A stretch of DNA of 64,000 bases, taken from positions 248,001 to 312,000 of the forward strand of contig CAVOPB010000005.1 of the NCBI GenBank assembly GCA_963697805.1. Reading direction: 5' to 3'. Positions within the stretch are counted from its first letter, which is position 1; every line of letters begins with the position of its first letter. The position numbers and the translations under genes were made by a program. The notes under the pieces were generated by a model. The model was not told the origin of the DNA and ran no database searches. It worked only from the letters and a program-made list of their open reading frames with translations. Source of the DNA: VRUE01 sp963697805. GTDB taxonomy: Bacteria > Actinomycetota > Thermoleophilia > Solirubrobacterales > 70-9. Positions 34,522-41,361 of the stretch are shown in pieces.

Positions 34522-34770
34522 GTGGGTCGCCCCTTCGGCCGAGCGGATCTCGCGCCGTTACGACCGGCTTGCCGGGATCCATGGCGGGGTGTGGGCCGCA
34601 TCGGCCGTCTGCTGCGCCCATTCGCGGGCGCAGTCTCCCGGGCGACCGTGCTCGGCGATCCCGATTCACGCCCGTGGGAGGACCTGGCCGAGCTTGGCAC
34701 CACCGAACTCGACACGGTCCGATTCCAGGCTGGCACCTACTTCGTCTGCAGCGCCCGTCGGCCCGACTAG
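34522..34770 (+). CDS. short open frame of doubtful status
   Basis: 82 codons from GTG. The second half (SRATVLGDPDSRPWEDLAEL, then TVRFQAGTYFVC) has amino acid and third-position use like real genes here, but the first half is Arg/Pro-rich and no family is recognised. Its TAG overlaps the stop of the convergent gene at 34767 by two bases. No -10 element or ribosome-binding site is evident, although it could be read through from the sugar dehydrogenase gene 4 nt upstream. Confidence 0.3.
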   Translation: MGRPFGRADLAPLRPACRDPWRGVGRIGRLLRPFAGAVSRATVLGDPDSRPWEDLAELGTTELDTVRFQAGTYFVCSARRPD

Positions 34771-35027
34771 GGCCAGCGCGAGCAGGAATCGATCGCGTCT
34801 TCGCGTTCCGAGGTTTGCGCGGCATCCTGGTTGAGCGCCACCGGGTGTTTGAGGCCGACTTCCTCGAGGCAGTTGCGGTAGTGGAGCTCGCCGCCGATCC
34901 AGAACAGGAGCAGGACGACGATCAGCCCCGCGACCCCGATCGCGATCGCGGCCGATCGCTTGATCGTGGCGGTGACGTCCATTTTCACGCCCGTTGCCAC
35001 CCCTTTCGGTTTCCTCCGGAACCTCAT
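34767..35027 (-). CDS. single-pass membrane protein, unknown function
   Basis: 86 aa. A basic N-terminus (MRFRRKPKG) is followed by one hydrophobic helix (AIAIGVAGLIVVLLLFWIGG) and a short extracytoplasmic part, LHYRNCLEEVGLKHPVAL, with two cysteines in total. I chose the ATG at 35027 because the hexamer TAGCCT lies 11 nt upstream; ATG 34982 is the alternative. No family recognised. Confidence 0.55.
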   Translation of the reverse strand: MRFRRKPKGVATGVKMDVTATIKRSAAIAIGVAGLIVVLLLFWIGGELHYRNCLEEVGLKHPVALNQDAAQTSEREDAIDSCSRWP

Positions 35028-35038
35028 GGACCCGGCGT

Positions 35039-35044
35039 AGGCTA
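35039..35044 (-). promoter_or_regulatory. -10 element for the single-pass membrane protein
   Basis: TAGCCT ends 11 nt before the ATG at 35027. Confidence 0.4.
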
Positions 35045-35140
35045 AACGCCCGGCTGATGCTGCGCCCAACCGCAGCGGCTACGGCCAAGCACCCTCAGGT
35101 CGTGTGGCAATCCCCCGATGCCCGCGATTCGCCCTCCTTC

Positions 35141-35146
35141 TAGCGT
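35141..35146 (+). promoter_or_regulatory. -10 element for the NHL-repeat gene
   Basis: TAGCGT ends 8 nt before the ATG at 35155. Confidence 0.45.
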
Positions 35147-35154
35147 TGGCGACG

Positions 35155-36390
35155 ATGCGAGCACCAGACAGAAGCCGGAGGAGCAGGCCAGGGTTCTCCG
35201 CCCTCCTTCTCGGGGTCCTCGCCGGAGCTCTCCTGGTCGGCCCTCCGACGGCGGCGGGCTTTGGGTTCGTAACCAAGTGGGGCAAGCAGGGCGTCTCGCC
35301 CGGGAACTTCAATCACCCCGAGGCGGTAGCCACCGATAGGGCCGGCAACGTCTACGTCGTCGACCACACCCGGCGGGTACTGCAGAAGTTCACTGCGCGT
35401 GGAGCGCTCATCGCGCAATGGAAAGGCGCCGGGACAGAACTGTGCGGTTGCGGCGTTGCGATAGACCGGGCCGGAAACGTCTTCGTCCTCGGCGGTGGCA
35501 GGGACACGAGGAACTACCGGGTGCTGAAGTACAGCCCGAATGGCAGGTTGATCGACAAGTGGGCGCCGATCCATCTCGGAGTAGGTCGTGTGCCCGGGGG
35601 CATTGCGGTCGACAGGAGCGGCAACGTCTACCTGGCGATGGGCTCCTCGGTCGTGAAGCTCAACTCGAAGGGACGCCAACTGACTCGGTGGGCCTACACC
35701 GTTCCCGGGGCGCATGGGAGCGGTCCCATCGACGCCCAGACGAACGGGATCGCCACGGACGCTGCCGGCGACGTCTATGTCACCGGGGGCGTCTGGGTCA
35801 CCAAATTCGACGGCAACGGGGGCGTCCTCGACGCATGGGTTGTCGACCAGCTCAGTCAGCCCTGGGGTGTCGCCACGGACCCGGTCGGCCATCTCTTCGT
35901 CTCGGACGCAAAACTGAACCGCGTGGTCGAGTTCACCACCGAAGGCGCCTACCTTGGCCAGTTTGGTGCGACGGGATCCGGCAACGGCCAGTTTCGCGGG
36001 GCGCACTCGCTGGCCATCGACTCGCGCGGCAATCTCTATGTCGCCGACACCAGCAACAACCGCGTCCAGAAGTTCGGCGAGCCATCGAATGCGTTCAGCC
36101 TGACCACTGTGATGCTCGACCGGCGTCACGGCAGCGCGACCCTGATCGCCAACGTGGCCGGCGTGGGCATCCTGGACGTTGCCGGCGAAGAGATCAAGAC
36201 CGTCCGGCGCACCGCGAAGGGCGCAGGCGAGGTGGGGCTGACGATCGCCCCCAGCGGCCCCATCTTGGCAAGGCTCGGAAATCGCGGCAGGGTGACCGTC
36301 CGCGTCCGCGTCACCTACACGCCCACCACACCAGGCACCGTGGTCGCAGCTTCGCGATCGAAACAGATCACTCTGTTCAAGAGTGACTAG
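35155..36390 (+). CDS. secreted NHL-repeat beta-propeller protein
   Basis: 411 aa. The signal segment FSALLLGVLAGALLVGPPTAAG is followed by six NHL repeats of the form P.gvAtDraGNvYVvD....rv.kF...G (FNHPEAVATDRAGNVYVVD, GGIAVDRSGNVYL, HSLAIDSRGNLYVADTSNNR). The C-terminal 90 residues form a beta domain with no propeller motif (VRVRVTYTPTTPGTVVAAS). NHL propellers bind proteins or carbohydrates; no enzyme residues are apparent. An upstream in-frame start at 35104 exists, but the promoter and signal peptide favour 35155. It converges on the stalk-protein pair. Confidence 0.8.
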   Translation: MRAPDRSRRSRPGFSALLLGVLAGALLVGPPTAAGFGFVTKWGKQGVSPGNFNHPEAVATDRAGNVYVVDHTRRVLQKFTARGALIAQWKGAGTELCGCGVAIDRAGNVFVLGGGRDTRNYRVLKYSPNGRLIDKWAPIHLGVGRVPGGIAVDRSGNVYLAMGSSVVKLNSKGRQLTRWAYTVPGAHGSGPIDAQTNGIATDAAGDVYVTGGVWVTKFDGNGGVLDAWVVDQLSQPWGVATDPVGHLFVSDAKLNRVVEFTTEGAYLGQFGATGSGNGQFRGAHSLAIDSRGNLYVADTSNNRVQKFGEPSNAFSLTTVMLDRRHGSATLIANVAGVGILDVAGEEIKTVRRTAKGAGEVGLTIAPSGPILARLGNRGRVTVRVRVTYTPTTPGTVVAASRSKQITLFKSD

Positions 36391-36424
36391 CTATCGCCCC
36401 GGGTAGCAGAAAGGTCTCAGACCA

Positions 36425-37057
36425 TCATGATTCGGCTCTGAATGTGATCCCGTCGAGCCCGATGGTCGCCGCCGCCGGGGTCACCGGCTCCACAGCTCCG
36501 TCTTGACCTGCGACACCCGACCCGGCGATGAACAGCGGCACTGATGATCCCGTGCAGCCCCCGCACAGGGCCAGCGCGGCGATCACTCTTCCGGTTGCCG
36601 GGCGATAGCCGGCAGGCAGGTGGAATAGCGGATTGGGGGACGTGCCGCCCGTGACGAATCCCCTGAGGTGAACGATGCCGTTCTGGTCCTTGTAGAAGCC
36701 GGTTGGATCGAATGGCGCTTCGGGGGGGTTTGCCCAACCGTTCTCGAGCGCGGCTGTGTGCCAGCCCTCAGCCGGTGCAATGGTGTTCGCCAGCTGTGCC
36801 GAGGGGACGGTGCCGAGCTTCGTCAGGTCGATCTGGGTGCCGGTCAGCGTCCCGTTCTTGATTTTGGCCGCCGTGATCGTCTGTTTCTTGATTTTGGCCG
36901 CGGTGACCGAGTTCTTCTTCAGCTGCTTGGAGCCGACCGAGTTCTTCGGCAGCTGCGTGGCCGCATAGGACACTCCGCCGAGGACGATGAACACCGCGAT
37001 CGAGGCCATCACGTTTGCGTAGGTCAACCTCTCACGGAGGGTCTTGCGGCTGGTCAT
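36425..37057 (-). CDS. anchored stalk-repeat protein, second copy
   Basis: 210 aa. The N-terminus LRERLTYANVMASIAVFIVLGG is a membrane anchor. It is followed by four short repeats rich in Lys, Asn and Thr (PKNSVGSKQLKKNSVTAAKI, then KKQTITAAKIKNGTL) that probably form a beta-helical or coiled stalk, and a C-terminal domain of about 120 residues with a GGC motif (ALCGGCTGSS) that ends GLDGITFRAES. The start overlaps the stop of the first copy as ATGA. Bases 36758-36979 match the first copy at all but one position, whereas the 3' half differs at many positions. Function unknown; this anchor-plus-stalk design suggests a surface-exposed C-terminal module. Confidence 0.75.
   Translation of the reverse strand: MTSRKTLRERLTYANVMASIAVFIVLGGVSYAATQLPKNSVGSKQLKKNSVTAAKIKKQTITAAKIKNGTLTGTQIDLTKLGTVPSAQLANTIAPAEGWHTAALENGWANPPEAPFDPTGFYKDQNGIVHLRGFVTGGTSPNPLFHLPAGYRPATGRVIAALALCGGCTGSSVPLFIAGSGVAGQDGAVEPVTPAAATIGLDGITFRAES
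36758..36979 (-). repeat. 222-bp direct repeat, copy 2 (within stalk gene)
   Basis: Matches 37390-37611 with a constant offset of 632 and a single mismatch that I can find (TTCTTC against TTCTTG). It codes for the anchor end, stalk repeats and linker up to about residue 100. Confidence 0.85.
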
Positions 37058-37689
37058 GATTCGGCTCTGAAGGTGATGCCGTCGAGCCCAATCGTCGTCC
37101 CGGCTACCGGCAGCAGGGCTCCTTCCTGCCCGCCGGGGATGCCAGAGCCGGCGATGAGCAGTGGAGTCGAGGAGCCTGTGGGGCAGCCGCCGCACAGGGC
37201 CAATGGGGCAATCGCTTTTCCGGTTGCCGGACGGTAGCCGGGAGGCAGGTGGAATAGCGATTTACCAAGGGTTCCGCCCGCAACGACTCCCTTGAGATGA
37301 ACGACGCCGCCCAGGTCTTTGTAGAACCCGGCTGACTCAAAGAGCGCGGGGCCGGCCGGAGGGGCCCAACCGTTTTCGAGCGCCGCTGGGTGCCAGCCCT
37401 CAGCCGGTGCAATGGTGTTCGCCAGCTGTGCCGAGGGGACGGTGCCGAGCTTCGTCAGGTCGATCTGGGTGCCGGTCAGCGTCCCGTTCTTGATTTTGGC
37501 CGCCGTGATCGTCTGTTTCTTGATTTTGGCCGCGGTGACCGAGTTCTTCTTGAGCTGCTTGGAGCCGACCGAGTTCTTCGGCAGCTGCGTGGCCGCATAG
37601 GACACTCCGCCCAACGCGATGAACACCGCCACCGTCGCCATCACGTTTGCGTAGGTCAGCCTCTCGCGAAGCGTCCTGCTCTCGGTCAT
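37054..37689 (-). CDS. anchored stalk-repeat protein, first copy
   Basis: 211 aa with the same plan as the following gene: anchor LTYANVMATVAVFIALGG, NSV/TITAAKI repeats, an invariant LTKLGTVPSAQLANTIAPAEGWH linker (given in two parts: LTKLGTVPSAQLA and NTIAPAEGWH), and a C-terminal domain with GFYKDLGGVVHLKGVV, LFHLPPGYRPATGK and LALCGGCPTGSS. It heads a two-gene unit coupled through ATGA. GGGGGC upstream may act as ribosome-binding site; a possible -10 element TAGCTT lies about 60 nt upstream, farther than in most genes here. A third, more distant member is at 49897-50688. Confidence 0.75.
   Translation of the reverse strand: MTESRTLRERLTYANVMATVAVFIALGGVSYAATQLPKNSVGSKQLKKNSVTAAKIKKQTITAAKIKNGTLTGTQIDLTKLGTVPSAQLANTIAPAEGWHPAALENGWAPPAGPALFESAGFYKDLGGVVHLKGVVAGGTLGKSLFHLPPGYRPATGKAIAPLALCGGCPTGSSTPLLIAGSGIPGGQEGALLPVAGTTIGLDGITFRAES
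37390..37611 (-). repeat. 222-bp direct repeat, copy 1 (within stalk gene)
   Basis: Partner of 36758-36979. The near identity ends sharply on both sides, as expected for recent duplication of the whole gene followed by selection on the 3' half, or for gene conversion limited to the 5' half. Confidence 0.85.
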
Positions 37690-37789
37690 CTTGCCCCCAG
37701 GTGCGTCGTGGCTTTGACCTCGACCCGATGAGGGACGAGGACCTTCCGTGAAGCTAACCGCGGCCAGCCCTCAGGTCAAATCGCAGATC

Positions 37790-37800
37790 AGATGAAGTAC
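37790..37800 (+). repeat. 11-bp direct repeat, left copy
   Basis: AGATGAAGTAC, identical to 38973-38983, where it is the reverse of the Rrf2 C-terminal codons. The two copies bracket the cytochrome c gene and both GTTCGCCA blocks. An 11-bp match can be chance. Confidence 0.35.
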
Positions 37801-37851
37801 CTCTAGGGCAGGGGTGCGAGCACCGGCATTCCAGAGCGGTTTCTAGGTTCC

Positions 37852-37882
37852 GTTCGCCACCCGTTCGCCATTTTGTTCGCCA
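37852..37882 (+). repeat. three phased GTTCGCCA repeats
   Basis: GTTCGCCA at 37852-37859, 37863-37870 and 37875-37882, with 11 and 12 bp between start points, near one helical turn. The block lies 74 bp upstream of the cytochrome c ATG and matches a two-unit block at 38873-38891. Iteron-like or operator-like in form; function unknown. Confidence 0.6.
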
Positions 37883-37941
37883 GTCGACCGGCCCGGGCCC
37901 ACATACTCGAGAAGCCCAATGCCCTCCGGTCGAACACCGAA

Positions 37942-37947
37942 TATGAT
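37942..37947 (+). promoter_or_regulatory. -10 element for the cytochrome c gene
   Basis: TATGAT ends 8 nt before the ATG at 37956. Confidence 0.55.
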
Positions 37948-37955
37948 CGAACGCG

Positions 37956-38510
37956 ATGCGCGAGCCCAGCTGGAAAAGGATCCTGATTGAAGTTTGGGCG
38001 TTCGTCGTGATAGGGGTTATCGCCTTCGTCGGAGGACTGGTGGCTGGTGGTCTCCTTGGCTCGACGAAGACGGAAACCGTCTACGTTTCCACCTCCTCGA
38101 ACGCACCTGAAGAAGCTGAAGCGGCGGAAGCCGAAGAAGGAACCGGCGGCGCGGCGACCGGGGGGAACGCCTCCAACGAAGCGGGCGCCCCGGTCTTCGC
38201 GAGCAACGGCTGCGGCAGCTGTCACACCTTCAAGGCAGCCAACTCGACTGGAACGACCGGCCCGGACCTGAACGAATACCTGGCCCCCGACGACGACAAG
38301 GCCGGGATCGAAGAGATGATCGTTGACCCGAACGCCGAGATCGCCGAAGGCTACTCGGCCAACGTGATGCCGACGAACTATGGCCAGAGCATCTCCGAGG
38401 GCGAACTCCAACAGCTGGTCCAGTTCCTGATCAAGAACTCGCCCGCGGGCGGCACGAAGCCAGAGGGTCCGGGCGGCGAGGAAAACGACGTCGGCGGCCC
38501 CACCAACTGA
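37956..38510 (+). CDS. membrane-anchored c-type cytochrome
   Basis: 184 aa. One N-terminal helix (residues 11-34, WAFVVIGVIAFVGGLVAGGL) anchors an acidic, Ala/Glu-rich linker (51-75). A single cytochrome c domain follows, with heme motif CGSCH (86-90) and the likely axial Met138 in VMPTNYG, closing with LQQLVQFLIKN. A flexible Gly/Pro/Glu tail ends the protein. It probably carries electrons outside the membrane, for instance to a terminal oxidase, but no oxidase genes are in the window. Use of GAA for Glu is more frequent than in the neighbouring housekeeping genes. Repeats on both sides make the gene look like an insert. Confidence 0.85.
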   Translation: MREPSWKRILIEVWAFVVIGVIAFVGGLVAGGLLGSTKTETVYVSTSSNAPEEAEAAEAEEGTGGAATGGNASNEAGAPVFASNGCGSCHTFKAANSTGTTGPDLNEYLAPDDDKAGIEEMIVDPNAEIAEGYSANVMPTNYGQSISEGELQQLVQFLIKNSPAGGTKPEGPGGEENDVGGPTN

Positions 38511-38970
38511 GCAGCAGTTCAGCCGTTGCGATGCACGCGTCCGCTGTACTGCGCTTCGAGCTTTTCCATTAGCCCCGCCGCCATGCTGCCGACCAGTGTT
38601 TTAGCCTCGCTCGTGCGCACTTATAGCGGCGCTCCGCTTTCCGCATCAGTTGATGAGCGGATGCGAAGAGACTAGATTGGGCGCGGCGAATCTCCGCGTC
38701 GCTCGGGATGAAGTCGGCGTCAGGCGACGAGGGTAGTCACGGTTGTTGGCCTTGACGATTTGATTGCTCTCAGAGAACTACCACAGGCCAAAACCTCAAC
38801 CGACTCGCAGCGTAACGGTCAACGGGACGCCTACCCGGCTCCGGACGTCGGCCCATGGTCGCCCTCCGGTTTGTTCGCCACTTGTTCGCCAGCCAGACGG
38901 GACACAGCGGGACTTAGCGGGATGAGATTCCGCTTGAACAAGCCAAACCCGCTATAGCAAGCGGTGCGCT
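38511..38970. other. 460-bp gap without a convincing gene
   Basis: Less GC-rich than its surroundings, with stop codons in all frames. A 65-codon frame at 38760-38957 has no coding character. The stretch holds the two-unit GTTCGCCA block near its right end, a short CGCATC/GATGCG inverted repeat around 38640-38665, and a run of CGGGA units (38898-38922). It could be the remains of a mobile element or a regulatory region; I cannot tell which. Confidence 0.5.
38873..38891 (+). repeat. two phased GTTCGCCA repeats
   Basis: GTTCGCCA at 38873-38880 and 38884-38891, 11 bp apart, each preceded by TT. Same motif and spacing as the block at 37852. Confidence 0.6.
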
Positions 38971-39369
38971 CTAGATGAAGTACATCCCGGCGCCGGCCTC
39001 CTCGGCTTCGCGGCGGGCGACTTCGGCGATCGTGGTCTGGCCGAAGACCTTGCGCAGCGAGGCGACACCCTCGGCCCAGATCCCGCCGGCCTCTTCGGCC
39101 TCCTGGCCGATCTTGCCGTCGAGGGTCTGGACGACCTCGAGGACGGTGATTTCGTCAGCGGGGCGCGAGAGCGTGTAGCCGCCTTTCATTCCCCGGTGGG
39201 AGGTGAGCAGACCGCCCCGGCGCAGGGTCGAGAACAGCTGCTCGAGGAACTGCTCCGGCATTCCCCGGCGCTCGGCGACCTCTTTGATCGGCACCGGTCG
39301 CTCCCCCGAGCGGGCCAGCTCCGCCATCGCGACGACGGCGTAGCGGGACTTCGAAGTAATCGAGATCAC
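38971..39369 (-). CDS. Rrf2-family transcriptional regulator without cluster cysteines
   Basis: 132 aa. The winged-helix N-terminus is typical of Rrf2 (SKSRYAVVAMAELA, VPIKEVAERRGMPEQFLEQLF, LRRGGLLTSHRGMKGGYTLSR). There is no cysteine in the whole protein, so it cannot bind an Fe-S cluster as IscR or NsrR do. In this it is like CymR, which controls cysteine metabolism through CysK. The C-terminus ends MYFI. The start is GTG at 39369. It is divergent from a response regulator gene 49 bp away. Confidence 0.88.
   Translation of the reverse strand: MISITSKSRYAVVAMAELARSGERPVPIKEVAERRGMPEQFLEQLFSTLRRGGLLTSHRGMKGGYTLSRPADEITVLEVVQTLDGKIGQEAEEAGGIWAEGVASLRKVFGQTTIAEVARREAEEAGAGMYFI
38973..38983 (+). 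repeat. 11-bp direct repeat, right copy
   Basis: AGATGAAGTAC, the match to 37790-37800; here it overlaps the last codons and stop of the Rrf2 gene read on the other strand. Confidence 0.35.
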
Positions 39370-39406
39370 TCGTCTTTTCTACCGGACGGGCCGGACCCGG
39401 CTCGGC

Positions 39407-39412
39407 TAGGAT
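39407..39412 (+). promoter_or_regulatory. -10 element for the response regulator gene
   Basis: TAGGAT ends 6 nt before the TTG at 39419, so transcript and reading frame would begin at the same base. Confidence 0.5.
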
Positions 39413-39418
39413 CGAGCT

Positions 39419-40042
39419 TTGGGTTCCGAGCGCCCACATTGCCTTGTGATCGACGGACACCCGCTGGTTCGCCTCGGGGTGCGCGAAGTGCTGGGAGAGG
39501 GCTTCCAGGTCCACGAGAGCGCCAACCGCACCGAGGGTCTCGACCTGATCCGGGATGTCGGCAGCATCGACGTCGCGATCGTCGACATGCGCCGCTGGGA
39601 GGACGGCGCGGGCGCCGAGCCGGGTGGCCGCGAAGCGATTCGCGCGCTGCACAAGGCCGAGCCGGGGATGGGGATAGTCGCCCACGGCGAGCGGCCCCAG
39701 CGCCATGTCGCCAACGCCGCCCTGCAGGCGGGGGCGACCGCCTACATCGCCCGGACAGCCCGCCCCGAGGACCTGCGGCGCGCGGTGCAGGCGGCGGTCG
39801 AGCATGAAGAGTTCGTCGACCCCGGGGTTCCGCCGAAAGGGAGCCGCGGCCAGCTGACCAGCCGCCAGCGGCAGATCCTGCAGCTGATGGCCAACGGCGG
39901 ATCGACGACGGCCGCGGCGCGCGAGCTCGGCCTCAGCGAGGAAACGGTGAAGACCCACACCAGGAACGCGCTCGGCCGGCTCGGCGCCCGCAATCGCACC
40001 CACGCGGTGGCGATCGCGTTGCGCGAGGCGCTGATCGAGTAG
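39419..40042 (+). CDS. NarL/LuxR-type response regulator
   Basis: 207 aa. The N-terminal receiver-like domain has VIDGHPLVRLGVREVL, the candidate phospho-acceptor Asp in AIVDMRRW, and a C-terminal LQAGATAYIAR. The usual acidic pair at the start is reduced to one Asp, and the phospho-Asp loop is long (WEDGAGAEPGGRE), so phosphorylation is uncertain. The C-terminal LuxR helix-turn-helix is clear: LTSRQRQILQLMANGGSTTA, LGLSEETVKTHTRNALGRLGA. No sensor kinase gene is nearby. The start is TTG, chosen from its position 6 nt after TAGGAT and because it gives a complete first beta strand. Confidence 0.85.
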   Translation: MGSERPHCLVIDGHPLVRLGVREVLGEGFQVHESANRTEGLDLIRDVGSIDVAIVDMRRWEDGAGAEPGGREAIRALHKAEPGMGIVAHGERPQRHVANAALQAGATAYIARTARPEDLRRAVQAAVEHEEFVDPGVPPKGSRGQLTSRQRQILQLMANGGSTTAAARELGLSEETVKTHTRNALGRLGARNRTHAVAIALREALIE

Positions 40043-40061
40043 CGCACCACCGTCAGCCGAT

Positions 40062-40105
40062 TAGCGAGCATCACGATCTGATTCTCTGCGAGCGGCGCTG
40101 ATATG
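40062..40105 (-). repeat. dispersed junction repeat, diverged copy in inverse orientation
   Basis: TAGCGAGC, then CGATCTGATTC, then CTGCGAGCGGCGC on the plus strand. This is the reverse complement of the pattern found in the copies at 60795 and 61957. It follows a plus-strand gene, so its orientation to transcription is the same as at the minus-strand genes. Confidence 0.4.
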
Positions 40106-40111
40106 GCGATT

Positions 40112-40149
40112 GCCGCCGCCCGCGGACGCGAAGCGGAGCAGGCGGCGGT
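40112..40149 (+). terminator. terminator of the response regulator gene
   Basis: CCGCCGCC (40113-40120) pairs with GGCGGCGG (40141-40148) and is followed by TTTAAAT. The 20-nt loop is long but can fold. It lies just before the convergent stop at 40150. Confidence 0.45.
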
Positions 40150-41223
40150 TTAAATCCAGCCGTGCTCGCGCGCGGTGAGGACGGCCTGGGCGCGGTCGAC
40201 GGCGCCGATCTTGCCGTAGACGTTGTGAAGGTGGGTCCGGATCGTCGAGACCGAGAGCTGCATCTCACCGGCGATCTGCTTGTAGACCATTCCGTCGGAG
40301 AGGTACCTGAGGACGTCGAGCTCGCGGGTGGAGAGCGGACACGGCTCGACGGTTCGCTGGCCCTCCTGGCGCGGGTAGGGCAGCTCGTAGAGGAGCTCAC
40401 GGACCCCATCCGGCTCGAGACCGCAACGCTTGGCCACGGTACGCAGCCGCTCCGGGCTCGCCGCCTCGCCCTGCGCGTAGTGGGCGATCATGTCGGCGGT
40501 GGCGATCAGCGCCGCGAGGCCGTCGGCGTCATCGGCGTGGTGGCGCTCGATCGCGACCGCGATCCGCTGGGGGACGTTCCAGCGCCGGGCGAGGACCCCA
40601 CCGACCAGGGCGTGATCGATCCCGAGCTGCTCGCGTTCCTCGCGCAGCCGGTGCTCGGGAGTGTGGGTGACGGCGTCGAAGTAGCCGCGGTGGCCCGGGT
40701 GAAGCTTGGAGATCACAAGCCGGCCGATGTCGTGGATCAACGCCGCGACCGCGAGCTCATCGCGATCGGGCCAGCCGACGGCGCGGCCGATCAGCTCCGC
40801 CGCCTGCTGGGTGGCCCTGGCGTGGACGCGGAAGCGCTCGGGCCGCAGTTCCCAGCCACCATTGGTCTCGAAGAAATCGAAGACGGGGGCGGTGCCGGCG
40901 ATCGCGAGCACTCCCGAGGGCCTCAGCACCTCGACCGCCGAGGGCACGCTGGCGACGTCGCCGTTGCCGGTGCGGTTGGCGAACCGTAGGACCGAGATCG
41001 TCAGGGCGACGTCGGACTCGACGGCGTCGACGAGGTCGCCGATCCGCGGCTGGTCGGCGGTCGCAGCCTCGAGAACCTTGGCACGCGCCTCGATCAGGGC
41101 GGGGAACCGCTCGACCGCCTCAAACGCGGCGGCAAGGCGCGCACCGGGAGCCGGGGCCGCCTTGGACCCGTGCTCATCGGTTGAACTTGACTTGGAAAGG
41201 GTGTCCGGATTCGATCGGGCCAA
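40150..41223 (-). CDS. HDOD-domain protein fused to a LuxR DNA-binding domain
   Basis: 357 aa. Residues about 30-240 form an HDOD (HD-related output) domain: VESDVALTISVLRFANRTG, GVLAIAGTAPVFDFF, and an HD pair in VAALIHDIGRLVISKL, then DHALVGGVLARRWNVP and AIERHHADD. Residues about 295-355 are a LuxR-type helix-turn-helix: LSTRELDVLRYLSDGMVYKQIAGEMQLS with STIRTHLHNVYGKIGA. An HD-type signalling domain thus regulates DNA binding directly. The start is TTG with GGAGGG (41229-41234) 5 nt upstream. The upstream hairpin isolates it from gltX. Confidence 0.85.
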   Translation of the reverse strand: MARSNPDTLSKSSSTDEHGSKAAPAPGARLAAAFEAVERFPALIEARAKVLEAATADQPRIGDLVDAVESDVALTISVLRFANRTGNGDVASVPSAVEVLRPSGVLAIAGTAPVFDFFETNGGWELRPERFRVHARATQQAAELIGRAVGWPDRDELAVAALIHDIGRLVISKLHPGHRGYFDAVTHTPEHRLREEREQLGIDHALVGGVLARRWNVPQRIAVAIERHHADDADGLAALIATADMIAHYAQGEAASPERLRTVAKRCGLEPDGVRELLYELPYPRQEGQRTVEPCPLSTRELDVLRYLSDGMVYKQIAGEMQLSVSTIRTHLHNVYGKIGAVDRAQAVLTAREHGWI

Positions 41224-41249
41224 TTGCGCCCTCCGCGAATCTCATCGGC

Positions 41250-41281
41250 AAAAGAGGACGCTCGGTTTAGAACGAGCGTCC
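41250..41281 (-). terminator. rho-independent terminator of gltX
   Basis: On the minus strand GGACGCTCG, an 8-nt loop, CGAGCGTCC, then TCTTTTG. The 9-bp stem (41256-41264 with 41273-41281) and U-rich tail are canonical. Confidence 0.75.
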
Positions 41282-41361
41282 ACATAAATGGGGAGTTTCC
41301 GTCCAGACGTTGTACGCAGCGGACTGCGTCAGCGTTCAGAGTTGGCCCTCCGGTCCGGAGA

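Noticed and set aside
36403..36416. GGTCTCAGACC palindrome between the convergent NHL and stalk genes
   Set aside because: Only a 4-bp stem, too short to call a terminator.
37803..38411. 202-codon minus-strand frame opposite the cytochrome c gene, ending RLANKMANGW
   Set aside because: It overlaps a convincing heme protein. Its repeated 'ANK/AN' end is just the translated GTTCGCCA array. I considered an integrase tail but found no catalytic motif.
38760..38957. 65-codon open frame in the 38.5-39.0 kb gap
   Set aside because: No start signal, no coding-type third positions, no recognisable domain.
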